From Latrodectus hesperus (taxonomy: Eukaryota > Arthropoda > Arachnida > Araneae > Theridiidae), in assembly GCA_037975125.1 (NCBI GenBank), contig CM075862.1, forward strand, positions 43,895,777 through 43,959,776: DNA of 64,000 nucleotides. The letters run 5' to 3'. Under the pieces are notes generated by a model. The model did not search any database. It saw only the letters and a program-made list of their open reading frames with translations, and was not told the DNA's origin. Below, in pieces: positions 25,195 to 37,110 of this stretch. The position numbers and the translations under genes were made by a program. Each line of letters begins with the position of its first letter. Position 1 is the stretch's first letter.

Positions 25195-25985
25195 TATCTT
25201 TAATTCAGATGTTCTATGTACGTTAGTTCGTATCCGACTTTGCTCTCTTATATAAATTATTTGCATTATTTTAAATAAAATTCTTTGCAGTTCTTTGAAA
25301 CTGTATAAGTGTATAGGGATATTGTTGGTATCAATCTTTATGAAGAGATGACAAAAAATAACAATTCGCTTGTAATTCGGCAAAAATTCAAAATTCTACT
25401 TTATTCAAAATCCTACTGTTCTTTGTATCTTACTTTGTTTTCTTATGTGAATTATTTGTATCATATAAAATTCTCCTAGTAATTCACTAGAACTAGTTTT
25501 AGGTGTCAATCTTCATAATGAGATGACAAAAATTCAAAATTCGCTTGTAACCAGGTAAAAATTAGAATTCCCACTGTTCTTTGCTTCCTACTTTGTATCC
25601 TATTTGCTATTTGTATCCTACTTATATGAATATTGTTTGTGTATTATTTTAAATAAAATTCTTCAATTCCCTAGAACTAAGTATAGTGGTATTACCTGTG
25701 GTTCTAGGAAATTGCTATTTCATAATAAGATGACAAAAATTCAAAATTTGCTTGTAATTTGGCGAAAATTCAAATTCCTACTGTTCTTTGTTTCCTACTT
25801 GGTATCCTACTTTGTTCTTATATGAATTGTTTGTATTATTTTAAATAAAATTCTTAGCAATTCCCTAGAACTAAGTATAATGAATGGTATTACCTGGTTA
25901 TAGGAAATTGCTACTTCAGATTGAGATGACAAAAATTTACAAAATTCACTTGTAATTTGGCGAAAATTTATAATTTTGTAATGAA
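25195..25985. repeat. Tandem repeat, ~190-bp unit, four copies
   Basis: TTTTAAATAAAATTCTT recurs near 25270, 25460, 25648 and 25841 (spacing about 187-193). Each unit also has GAGATGACAAAAATTCAAAA, a TTGTAATTTGGCGAAAATTC block and CTACTGTTCTTTG. The last two copies are most alike, the first most diverged. Frames inside it are short and not coding. Confidence 0.85.
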
Positions 25986-27824
25986 TTGCATAAAACATCA
26001 AGAGAAAGCAGTGCCATTTTTGTGACAAAAGCAGTGTCAAAATAGTTCGTTAGACTGCAAAGAATTTGCATTAACATATGAAATTTACAGACAAATAAAA
26101 AAAATTTACAATTATTTGAAAAAATAAAACTTTTTTAATTAAATGCTTAATAAATTAAGCATAAAAAAGTAGTTGATAATTCTCACAGATTTTTCATAAA
26201 CTCTTTTTCAAAATAGGGTGATGGGTTTTGTTAGGTTGTCGCTTAAAGGTGATCTTTTGCTCATAAAAACTATTTAGACAGGAAACTAGTCTGAAGAATA
26301 AATTCAGGGAAAGCTCGAAATAAATATTTTCGATGCTTATAATTGCAATATAGAAAATTAAAATATTCACAAATAATATCTAATCTTTTATGAGCCTAAT
26401 ATTTTTATTTTAAATTTTAAAAATATGTAAGAATAATTTAGAAAAGTTTTATTTTTATGCATGGTTCAATTATTCTTTTTCTTTTACATTATTTTTCAAT
26501 TACAATTATAAAACCAATTATAACTTGCTTTTATATTCTGCTATTCATAACAATTTTATTCAATAATGTAAATAATAATGCATTTAACTTGATATAACAT
26601 ATATATTAAATATAACATTTATTTCTAAAGAATCGCGACTTAAAAGCATTAACTTTGAAATAATGACAATAATTAGAATCATCTGTAAATTCATTGTTAT
26701 GAAACGATAATAAACAAAGTCAGCTTCTTAAGTCCCCTTTAAATAGACTCTTTTCTTTCTTTTGATTTCTTTTTTTTTTAATTCTTGAAACTTTTAATTT
26801 TTAATTGTGTTATTTTAAAAGCAAACGTATGTAATATTTTTAAAAAAACTTAATTGATAAACCCATTCATAACAAACTAAATTATTTTTATCTAAGTTAG
26901 TTTCTGACAACTTTTTCTTACATAAAATGTCTTTTTTTGTTTCTATATTAATGATTGTTTTCCTCGTGTGTATTTTATAGTTTGCAAAACACACATAAAG
27001 TAAAGCTTAAATTTTTTGATAGTAAAATATAATGAGATAAATTAAAAATTTAAAGCCTAATCTAGGATTTTTCTTTTTTTTAAGATTTATCACGTAATCA
27101 AAACTTCAGGAGGAAACTTCTTCCAAAATTTATGAAATAGATTGATAAAAGTTCCTACAATAATTTCACAATAGTTCTAAAAAACAATATATAATTTTAC
27201 GCTTAAACTAAATCAGTTTAATTCTGATAAAAAAGCAAATGTTAATTAAGAAAAATGTTTTACATAAACAAGTGTGTGAGGGAAATATTTAAAATTAAAT
27301 GACGCTCTCTGGAATAAAAAGTATTTTTTATAATTTAATTTCTGAAATATTAATATAAGTACTGTAAATATTTTTATACTTTAAATTTTTAATAAAGCAC
27401 GCATTTGTACTTTACTTTCACCATGAGTTTACTCTTAATTAAAATAGATTTAACAAAATTATTTTTATGTATTATTTTATGTAATCCAGGTGTTTTTGTA
27501 ATAAACTTTTTCCTTCTTATTTAATTTTTTCATTTTCGTCAAATATTGGTTTAAAACTAAATTTTTATTTTTATTAAATTTGAAGCATGTTTGCTTATAT
27601 TAGAAATTTTTTATTAAAATTAAAATATACAAATAAAATAAAAGAATATAAAGATTTTTCACATTTTCGTAAAAATTCAAATCAATATTTCTTATAATGT
27701 TAGATTTAAATTTGAAATAATTAAAATGTTTTAATGCTTTTAGGTAATCAGGCATTAAAATCTAATTCACATAAATTTATACACTCAAAAATCCATTTTC
27801 GCTTTTTATCTTATAATACTTATA

Positions 27825-27827
<3 letters not shown>
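25986..27827. other. Extremely AT-rich interval
   Basis: Low complexity with many poly-T and poly-A runs. No gene, repeat family or transposon end recognised. Confidence 0.4.

Positions 27828-27919
<92 letters not shown>
27822..27919. repeat. (ATT)n then (TA)n compound microsatellite
   Basis: ATTATTATTATTATTA runs directly into about 40 TA units. Confidence 0.98.
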
Positions 27920-27921
<2 letters not shown>

Positions 27922-29245
27922 CACTAACAAATTGCGCAAAATTTGCTTTAAGCTAAAATAGTTTCAATCGTTATTAAAATATTTTCAGTGATCTGAGTTG
28001 TAGGATCTAATTAAGATTATGTGTAACACGAGAAAAAAAACTAAAAGCACAATTTGTCGAAATTGCAATAGTAGATTTTGTTTCCTATTCTAAGTTAACA
28101 TCCTTACATACCATTTTTTCTGATCCAAACAGGAACTTAAAAACACTGTTTCTGAAGAAATAAAAGTATTGACCTTAGATCAAAACATAATTTAATATTA
28201 TTTTCAAATCCAAGACATGAATTTATATTTTTCGTTAATTTTCTGATAATTTCAGCCCAAAATTATGTCATATTTAAAACATTTAGTAGCAAAACTGAAA
28301 GAGTAAAAACAGCATTTCTTCGATATACATAAGTATTTACTCAGCATTGCTGTGCAAATTTATTAAATACGAACTTTTAATTGAAACTCTCTTACATTGA
28401 ATTTAAACAAAACTAAGTACATATTCACATTTATATAGTACTCACGATATTGATTAAATGATCTTGACAAAAATTAATGCATGTTACATTATAATAAACC
28501 ATGAATAAATCTTTCACATTTTTACCACCAAATTAACTGCACAGCTGGATATTGCCACTTTATTGTGTTTTTACAATTCATTAAAATTTCATCAAAAATA
28601 CATTTAGTATTTATTTACGGGTTATATTGATGGATAATACATGTTCACTAATCACAATAACTGTATATAATTTAATATCTTCTAAAACGGGAATTTTTGT
28701 CGTTTACCGTGTGTACTGAAATGATTAACTTATATATTTGATCTTATAAATACAATATTGATTGTATTTTCAGACATATATTGGATGGACGCAATATATA
28801 GTGGTAGAACTATGTAAGATTCACTGGTTTTTGTCAGAGTAACTGTTGAAAAGTGGAAAATGAATACTAAATTTCTGCTTTTTGAAAACACAGATATCTT
28901 TTTCGGATTCTTCCCTTGAGACTATAAGAACTACTGTCTTGGAATAATATTTTTGTAAGACTAGGAATGGTCGATGAAGGAAGAAAAATAGAAGAATCTT
29001 ATATAAATTCAAAATCATGGACAAGCTTCAACCTAACAGAGATGCTAAATTTATTATACAATTCTTTCACAAACAGGAACGAGATAAGAGAAAAATTCTA
29101 AAAAAAATATTTAATAAATTTTCATGTTATAAAGAATCCCTTTGATTGGTGATCTACTAAGAGTTCTAGTGAAAACAACAGCCAGATCTTATTTTTAAAT
29201 TATACAACGATTCACATATAAATGCATGTTTTTGTTGTTTCTAAT
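27920..29245. other. AT-rich interval without recognisable feature
   Basis: A 67-codon minus-strand frame (28821-29024) has no motif and is taken as chance. Confidence 0.35.
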
Positions 29246-29278
29246 CTCTTAAGGTGTAGCATTGCTACACCTTAAGAG
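29246..29278. repeat. 33-bp palindrome at a SINE junction
   Basis: CTCTTAAGGTGTAGCA, one centre base, then its exact reverse complement. It abuts the 5' end of the family D SINE. Confidence 0.95.
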
Positions 29279-29563
29279 TGGCAGTGGCCTGGTTGGATAA
29301 GGTGTCGTTTTCATTATCGGAAGGTAGTGAGTTTAATCCCGGCTTAACCGAAGATCCATCGTGTTGAGCCACGTTAAAACTGAATGTGGTCGCAATGTCC
29401 TCCAAGTGAAATGATACCTCTGGGATGGCAAGCCAAGTGTTGGGAGTCTTCTGATGAGTCCCTGCTTCAAAATGAAGAAGACTCCACCTGGCGGTGTCTA
29501 TATAATTGATAGAGCTTAACTTAGGGCTAAGTACAGAGAAGCCTGCTGGTGAACAACCAAAAA
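29279..29563 (+). mobile_element. tRNA-derived SINE, family D, copy 1
   Basis: Head GGCAGTGGCCTGGTTGGATA, B box-like GAGTTTAATCCCGGC, body GACCACGTT-type blocks (GTGGTCGCAATGTCCTCCAA), GATGGCAAGCCAAGTGTTGG, and end GAAGCCTGCTGGTGAACAAC. Aligns end to end with 46410-46690. No clear target duplication; its left flank is the 33-bp palindrome. Confidence 0.8.
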
Positions 29564-30112
29564 GTTCAATATATATAAAATCAAAAAGTTCAAAAGAAAT
29601 CTGAAAACACTGTAGGTCCTTTAAAAATCTTTTGAACCGTAAAATTTAAGCACATGTGAATAAACTCAGGGGTTCATACCTGCCAACCTTGGAGGAAAAC
29701 AAATCAGTAGATTCTACTGCTTTAAGAGAAAAAAAACAGGAGACATCACTAGCGACATTTGTGTTAGTCTTAATATTTTAATAAAATTTTCATCAACCTC
29801 ATAAAGGAACTATGAAAAATAAAAGAATATACTACACGTAAAAAAGTAAATATCAACATTTATGTCCCAATATATATTTTATAGGGCAACTTTTACTACA
29901 CTAGTGTAACTTATAAATATCAAACTTATAAAATTAGATAAAAACATAAAATACATTACTAAATAAATTTAGTTCTGTGACAAATACTTCGTTTGATAGA
30001 AATATGTTTCTAATTAAATTATTAATAACTAATAATATTACTCCTAATTAAACTGCTTATTTAAACAGGCACCTAGTGTCTGCTCTGAATGTTAATTATA
30101 TGACTGCCAACT

Positions 30113-30190
30113 GCTAGGAGTATTGGTAGCCAAGTGGTTAGAGTGTCTTTCTCCCACGGCGGACGCTTTGGATTAGAAACTCAGAGGAAC
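30113..30190 (+). mobile_element. tRNA-like SINE head remnant
   Basis: GGTAGCCAAGTGGTTAGAGT is a good A-box region; the B-box half (GGATTAGAAACTC) is degenerate. No body is recognisable. Confidence 0.4.
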
Positions 30191-31059
30191 ATATTTAAAA
30201 ATATAAATATTATAATCATTATATGAATGTTCCATCTGTTGACTTTTTAAACTACTAAAACAACTCAATAGACTTTTTTCCGGAAAAATTTCGGTTGTTT
30301 TCAAGGTTTTCTCTGAAAATGCCCAAAACTAGTAGATTTTCATACATTATCGAGAAATCGGAAGAAATGATGGAAACAGGAGTTTCCCGATATAATCAGT
30401 AGAGTTCGTAGCTATGCCAGTTCATAGCTACACCAAAGAAACTCCTTCCTCCCTGAAGAGACCTAAAGGATTTGATGAGGCCACTCAAAAAGCGTGAGAG
30501 AGATGTATGCTATTCTACGACATACTGAGAGTGTTCCACATAAAAATGCATAACATAAGGAGATGATTCAATACAAAATGAATGATGACTAAAACATAAA
30601 ATGGATGAAATATATAATATGAATTAAATTTTAAAACATTCTCCATACAAACTCTCAATGTCAACATATATCTCGAACAGTGTAAAATTAATTGCTCATT
30701 TTTACTATTTTAGTAAATATACTTGTACACTCAGAATACTATATATATGCTCATTATAATTTTTTAATGTACATAGTACATTACACAATAAGATTATTAG
30801 ATATCTATATCGAGAAAATGCTGTTTGTAGAAGCATTTATACACAAAATGTCTAAATTTAAAACTACAGCTCCCTCGTCCATAACATTAAGAGATAAATA
30901 CATTTTATATATGATCATCAAATTTCTGAAGAAAAATGCATAGAAATTAATCTGCAGGAAAAATAAAATTTTTCTATTGGGTACCTAAAATTTTAATATT
31001 TAATTCATTGTTGTATAGAAGTTACAAAATTTATAAATTGGAAAAGTTGTGTAAATTTT
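30191..31059. other. AT-rich interval without recognisable feature
   Basis: An 83-codon plus-strand frame at 30692-30943 is low-complexity and has no family resemblance. Confidence 0.3.
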
Positions 31060-32010
31060 GTAACTCCCCCACACAAAGCAGGCGCCTTGCATGGATTTTC
31101 GGAAAGAATTCCCTCCTGAAATGCAGTCAAATGTCGGCGCTTATTTTTTCCAGCCTCTTTCTTCTCTCTATTTCGAATCCAGCAGATCTCTTCTTATTCC
31201 AATTCCGCTTCTCTCTAATTCTTCCAATCAACCTTTAGAAAAGAGGAAGATAATAGAAAACGAGATTGGGCAATTAGCAGGCTAGGAGGGCTGCACACAG
31301 GTGGGGGAGGGGGGATCCCCATAACAGGATTAAAATTTACTTCTCGAAAGAAGACTCGCCTGCTTAGCGCCTCCAGCTGTTAATATAAATCCACTTCGCC
31401 TGCCGAAGGCTTGTTAAGGATGCCTTCTTTTTGGAAGAAGGGTCCCCCTTGCTCCTTAATCAAATATTTGACTTAAGAAGCAAATTTAATCTTGTGCAGA
31501 GATGTGTTACTGCGGGGAAATTTAGACCAAACCCCAGTTTTCTGCGTTTAATTGCCTTTGGGATTTGTATGATTAGGTTTTGGACTTGGAGACAAGTTTT
31601 CCTGGCGTAAAAATTCTCTCTTTTCGCGACTCCCCACCCACCTGTTCTTTCTTTACCTTCTCATCGCGATTTAACTGTCTCTTTCAAAAATACAGAAGAG
31701 ATGCGATCCATAAGACAGTCAGGGCGTGTCCCCGTGTTTACTGTAATTATCTCTTCCAGCCGAAACAGAGATTATCAGGTTTTAGTTAATACCTTCGGAA
31801 TATTCTTTTCAAATAAATATCATCGCCACAAGCGATGCTGGCAGCCGTGCCCTGTTTTTTCCTCCACCTTGCTGCTAATTTCGTTGTTTAAATTAGGAGT
31901 TCCGCCCCAGCGTTTCGCTGCTGCTCGTAGGGCGATATTTTCGCTTGCTGCTACTTAGCAGCTTTATTGTCACGGATAAATAGAGCAGCGGAATTTTCCA
32001 GGGATGAAAA
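31060..32010. promoter_or_regulatory. Long GC-richer island, candidate regulatory region
   Basis: About 950 bp of complex, GC-richer sequence with sub-blocks (31060-31330 including a G-run near 31305, 31330-31560, 31560-32010). There is CTAATTTC...AAATTAGGAG symmetry near 31880 and CTTTATTGTCAC near 31965. Overlapping plus-strand frames of 64-85 codons exist, but they shift frame, lack splice sites and match nothing. Best read as a cluster of conserved non-coding elements, by composition only. Confidence 0.3.
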
Positions 32011-32148
32011 TAATTGAGGTCTTTTAATTTAAATCAATTTTCTGACACATTAATTATCTTAAATTAAAGTTTTGTGCAGTTTTTTTTTTCCGAGAAAAGC
32101 ACACACAAACGATCCTCTTCCATCCACTGTATGATCAGCCTTCCTCCC

Positions 32149-32165
32149 TCACACACACACACACA
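32149..32165. repeat. (AC)n microsatellite
   Basis: About eight CA units after CCTC. Confidence 0.95.
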
Positions 32166-33054
32166 CCTTGCTTGCTAATCAGCAAGACATACCCGAGCAA
32201 AAGGCAACATTTGTTCCTTAAAACTAAATGATGTATTCCCATTAAGACGAATCTTAAAAATACTGGGTAATTAAGTAAAGACACCGTAATCTTAATTACG
32301 TATATTTCACTCGCGTTTCGCTAGAAGGTCTTATATTCCATTATGACAACAAACACGCTTCGTGAAATTCTCGAAGAAAACAATGACAGCTGTTAGATAA
32401 TTGTAGGAAAATAGACAGAAAAAAAACTTTCTTTAAAGTAAACTGAAAAGATGGACATGCAATTTATTTATTACTGATACAAGGTGAGACCATTAAGAAT
32501 CATTAAATTGAGCGATATTAGTTTATTTCTCAAGTTGTGTATTAGCTTTTGGAAACAAGTAAAATACTTGTTTATCAATGTTCTGTCCTTTGAACGGAGT
32601 CGCAAATTACACAGTAACTTGTTTAAGCAGATCATATAAATCTAACATTACATATTTGAAAGAAACTGCGCATGTTTATTTATCTGTTCCTTTACAAAGC
32701 CATTGATAAGATATTAAACTATTCTGTTACAAGTCAATTTGTGGCTTGGAGCTATAGAAGGCAGATTAACAAAGGAAATAATCTCTTTTAAATCATTGAA
32801 CTAATCAGAGAACACTAAGTGCTGAAAATTTATGCGCATGTGATATTCGTAGGATTTAATGTACTCCAGTTGTGTGATGAAGAAACGAGCATGTTAAGAT
32901 GCTGACTTCGTCATATAGCCGTGGTTTAAAATAGAGAGACGTTTGATGACAGACACTCTTAATCATTTAACTAATTAGATGCATACATAACGAGGCAGGC
33001 CATTCCACACCGTACAATAAGATTAACTGGTTTGGAATGTTCGCCTATCACCAA

Positions 33055-33250
33055 GTGCTTCGTAATTTTGAGCCTGGATCAGGTGACGAATTACACCTGA
33101 GCTGGCATCCTCCTCTCCAAATCCACGCCACAACAGCGGAAGGATTTTGGAGATCCCAGATTAGCTGATACACATCCCTAACCCACTGAGCTCCAGGAAC
33201 GCAGTGAAAGAGAACGTGGTCACCCTCCTTGTAAATGGTTGCGGCAAGCA
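33055..33250 (-). mobile_element. SINE-like repeat, family B, minus-strand copy
   Basis: Longer copy of the 14925-15060 element. On the minus strand it reads GAGGGTGACCACGTTCTCTT, then CTCAGTGGGTTAGGGATGTG (tRNA A-box-like) and GAGGAGGATGCCAGCTCAGG. A minus-strand frame through it is incidental. Confidence 0.6.
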
Positions 33251-33649
33251 ATACTTCATTTTGCTGATCTTACTGAAAACGACTTGAAGCTACTAAGCCA
33301 CTCGAACTCACCTATTAGACACTGAAGGGTTAAGTAATATGTACGCAGGCATATAAATATTATGAATGCATGTGCTTTGAATAGCTCACTAACCTGATAA
33401 TGAGATTGAAAACGTGAAAATTATTTCAAATTTAAATTTAATCTAAAATATTATTCGAAGTAAATAAAATGCGTCTGAAGAATATAATAATTCATTCAAA
33501 AACATTAATTCTTTGGTTGCAAGCATAAATATATGTTTTAACATAATATTACAATATAATATAATATTGTAAGTGGTTTACATACTGTTCTTCCACTACC
33601 ATCTATTATGTATACACAGTATATCTATAGTAAGTACATAAAAGATGTG

Positions 33650-33715
33650 CTACTACATCTAACATGTAAGATATACCCTCTAGTATGCATATACTAGATG
33701 AAGTAGTACATCTAG
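33650..33715. repeat. Nested inverted repeats
   Basis: AGATGTGCTACTACATCT and AGATGAAGTAGTACATCT are inverted copies with two mismatches, and between them lies CTAGTATGCATATACTAG, itself nearly palindromic. Could extrude a compound hairpin. Confidence 0.6.
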
Positions 33716-33779
33716 TAAGCATTCTACCACAATATGTATGATATTGTAATAGAATACATATTAGATGAGATATTGATGG

Positions 33780-35985
33780 TCATTTTCATCGACGATAATA
33801 AATAACAAAGTTAATGACTAAACAAAATAATCACCTCTTTGAACCTAAGATTGAGACCAAAGACCCAATTCTTTGATATCAACAACCTTAATTTGATCAG
33901 ATTTTAAACCAGGACTCGTTAGAATACATGTATTTAATCAATTTACGTATATAAATCCACATTTAAATCAAATATCGAATCTGTTATCTTTTAAACAAAT
34001 AATTGAATTCTGACGATAAATTCATTCGAGTTCACTCTGCTACAGTTAAGAATTAATACTGCGATGATACCTTTCTTTGTAAATTAAATGTAAAAATATC
34101 TCAAATTGTTTCTGAAGAAAAATGGTGTACTTACTAACTCTTAAATTACTAAAAGGAAGCTTACTTTTTATCTTTACCATTTTTAACAAATTTCCTTGTG
34201 AAATTTAATCAATTAACTGATTTTCCTGCTAAAATGATAAATTTAAGCAGTTAGATTTGACAAATGATTCCTTAAAAACAAAACTAGCATACATAAATTT
34301 TTAAATAGTTAATTTTCATATACTTGTAATTTTTACTGATATAAATTTTATTAAAAGGTTGCAATAATTTTAAAATTGCAAATTTGTTAGTATTTTTTTA
34401 TTTTCATTAATTTAGTGAGCTTTTTTAATGTTTTTTATGTATCGTTATCGAAATCGTAACACTAACCAACCATTTTGAATTAATGTTGTGAAAAGTGTAA
34501 AAGTTAATATTACTCAGTAAAATCTATAAGAAATGTTAGGGCAAATGGACAAAATATAAAATTATATCTAAACACCATAAATATTCTGAAAAAATTCTCT
34601 GTATTTACTGTATTCTTCAATTAACATTAGATTAGTTCCCATTTTTGAATTTAGATAAAACTGATCAGCCACGTCTTAGCAACGATATTTAGAATTTGTT
34701 GCCATATTAAATTGTTCTAAAAATGCAATATCCCATACATTTTATTTTCAATTAAAGATACAGCAAACAATATATTAAAGATAAATGCAATAAATATGAC
34801 AAATAAAAAATCAAGGGCTAAAAAAGTTATGATATTGAATTTTTCATTGACTCTTTCATTTAAACATTCTTTTATTGATAAAATTTATAGTGATCAAAAC
34901 GATTAATAAAAGTTTCATTAAAAAAAGAATGTCTAAATGAAAGTAAATGAAATAACATTCTTTACTTATCCAAAATAATTAAAATTATTCACATTTCTAA
35001 GACATTTTTTTATCATAAACATACCTTTTTCCTCAGCGGCTCTCATTACTTTCAAATTTTTAGAGAAAAATTAAATCGGCTTCGAGTAAGTCTCCAAACT
35101 TAAACTTCAAAACAGCTAATAAAATTGAAAAAATTAAATTTTAAGACATCTCAGTGGCACTAAAACAAGACCTGCACCACTGCATCCGAAAAAAGAGAAT
35201 TTTCTTGAATAATGTATGATTTGTGTCACTGCCAAACCAACCAAGAAAGACGCGCTTGTTTTAAACCAAGCTTGCTACAAATCGAAACACTGTAACCGTG
35301 GTTGATAGCCAATGACCATGGAATCCATTGTCCTCTTCCGCTTGACAATTTCCACAGGATGTCTGTTAGAACCAGTCGAACATTAATCACAAACTCTTGT
35401 TTCAAGAAGTCAAATATCCCAGAATGCAACCTATTTAGAATTCAAATAAGCTATATATTTCGAGTGTGACTGTTTCTTCCTTTCTTTGTCAGCTGGTTTT
35501 TCCCATAAGATTCTCGGAACACTTAGCAGAAAGTTCGAGCGCATCATTTGTTTCCGATTCATCAGATATTAGATGACTATTATATGTATATAATCGGTCT
35601 CAAATTAGATCTTGATGGGCGCTTGAGATATGTACTTGGAGAAAGAATGATAAATCAAAGATTCTTAAGACTTTCTTTTATGAATGGAGTTAGTAAAGAT
35701 GTTTTTATCTTTAAATGTGGATTTCCCCATTTCAGAGTTGCTTAGTGATATGAATAAAATGTAGTAATTAGAGTTGAATGCAGTTATTAAAATAAAAATA
35801 ATTTGAAAAATCATCGTTTTCCTATTCATATATAACACGTGCATATTTTGCATATTTTTGTTTTTTGTTTTTAATACTCGATAAATATTAATCAATGCAC
35901 AGCAAATGAAGTAACATAAAAATAACCATGTGTAAATCAAATAAAACGCGAAACATCACATATATTTGAATGTTGTGATTTTCCA
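33780..35985. other. AT-rich interval; one moderately complex patch
   Basis: Mostly featureless. At 35226-35429 the minus strand is open for 67 codons (for example FDFLKQEFVINVRLVL) in a GC-richer patch, but no family or splice boundary is recognised. May be a decayed gene or transposon piece. Confidence 0.3.
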
Positions 35986-36150
35986 TATTGGTTTGTTTGT
36001 AGCTCAAAGACCATCGTTTGAACACTAGGGCTGATTAGACCGGGATCTACTCTTTTAATTGTAATGAATTTCGAACCACTAAAAACATCCAAGCCTCGAA
36101 TCCACGAATTGAAAGCCATATCCCTAACCGTTCAGCAGGTAACTCGGCCG
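35986..36150 (-). mobile_element. tRNA-derived SINE, family A, minus-strand copy
   Basis: On the minus strand: CTGAACGGTTAGGGATATGG (A box), GTGGATTCGAGGCTTGGATG (B box and start of body), AGTGGTTCGAAATTC and an ACAAACAAACCAA end. Among the better preserved heads of this family. Confidence 0.65.
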
Positions 36151-36624
36151 ATTTTCTAAGAATTATGAATGTGCTCTAACTGTTAACACTCTAGTTAAAC
36201 TTGCAACAAAATCGTTGAAAGTCAAGATGTTAGGATCATACACTAAGATTTCAAAAACCTCGATATTTTATATTCCGCGCTAGTGAATGCAATATATTTT
36301 CTAGTCGACCGGATAAAGAACTAATTCCGCAAAAAAACATTTTCTTTAATCATTATGCTTTCTAAAAATTGTAGACTCAATGAAACATTTGTCCTTATAA
36401 GCTTTTTTTCCCTGTAGCTCGGTTTTTGCAACTTTTTTTTTCTCAAATGATGTCCAAATTTCTCGTTTTCATATCTCTGGATCGGTTACTTCCATTTTCT
36501 GTAAGAAAATAAAAACAACTCTCTTGATACGGCGTTGTGGATTACCTAGCTGCCTAAGTACTGTTGTAAGGCCTTTTACTGTCCCCCAAATAATTATTTT
36601 CTTGAGAAATTTTCATAGTGGGCC

Positions 36625-36800
36625 ATATTCACGTATCACAAGGGAGAAGACCTGGGAAACTCCTAAGCACCCACTCCAAAGATATGTGTGCAAAAAACAA
36701 GAACTCCATAGCCACCCCCTATTGTTCAACAGTGTATGGGATCGAACCAGAGGTCTTTCGCTTTGAACACTACATGTCACCACTAGGCCACGGTGAGTCT
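36625..36800 (-). mobile_element. tRNA-derived SINE, family C, minus-strand copy
   Basis: On the minus strand: CACCGTGGCCTAGTGGTGAC (A box), GACCTCTGGTTCGATCCCAT (B box), then a body with GGGGGTGGCTATGGAGTTC and TTTTTTGCACACA. Same family as 24180-24335. Confidence 0.65.
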
Positions 36801-36900
36801 CAAAAACGCTTTAAACAAGCATTAAATTAAGAAAATAAACTTGCCAACTTTGTTTAAAATATTCATAAGCATTCAATTGAAATGCAAACCATGCGCATTA

Positions 36901-36903
<3 letters not shown>

Positions 36904-36962
<59 letters not shown>
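36904..36962. repeat. (TA)n microsatellite
   Basis: About 29 uninterrupted TA units. Confidence 0.99.
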
Positions 36963-36966
<4 letters not shown>

Positions 36967-37006
36967 CGGATATATATAATGCGGATTTTAAATAATTGCA
37001 ATTTTA

Positions 37007-37110
37007 GCCACCCACTCTGTCTAGTGGTCAGAGTGCTTGATTGCTGATAGGGAGGTCTTGGGTTCAAATCCTAATTCGGGCATGGATGTACTTTCTCTCT
37101 CTGTCTATCC
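37007..37110 (+). mobile_element. tRNA-derived SINE, family E, 3'-truncated copy
   Basis: GCCACCCACTCTGTCTAGTG, A box TAGTGGTCAGAGTGC, B box GGTTCAAATCC, then GGCATGGATGTACTTTCTCT and TGTCTATCC, where similarity to the full copy at 54054-54316 stops. Confidence 0.8.

Noticed and set aside
33048..33251. 67-codon minus-strand frame
   Set aside because: It lies wholly inside a family B SINE-like repeat whose other copy (14925-15060) does not keep the frame.
35226..35429. Minus-strand frame containing SSGRG, considered as the preceding Runt exon (RFVGRSGRG)
   Set aside because: The residues before it do not resemble a Runt domain and there is no donor after the Gly codon.
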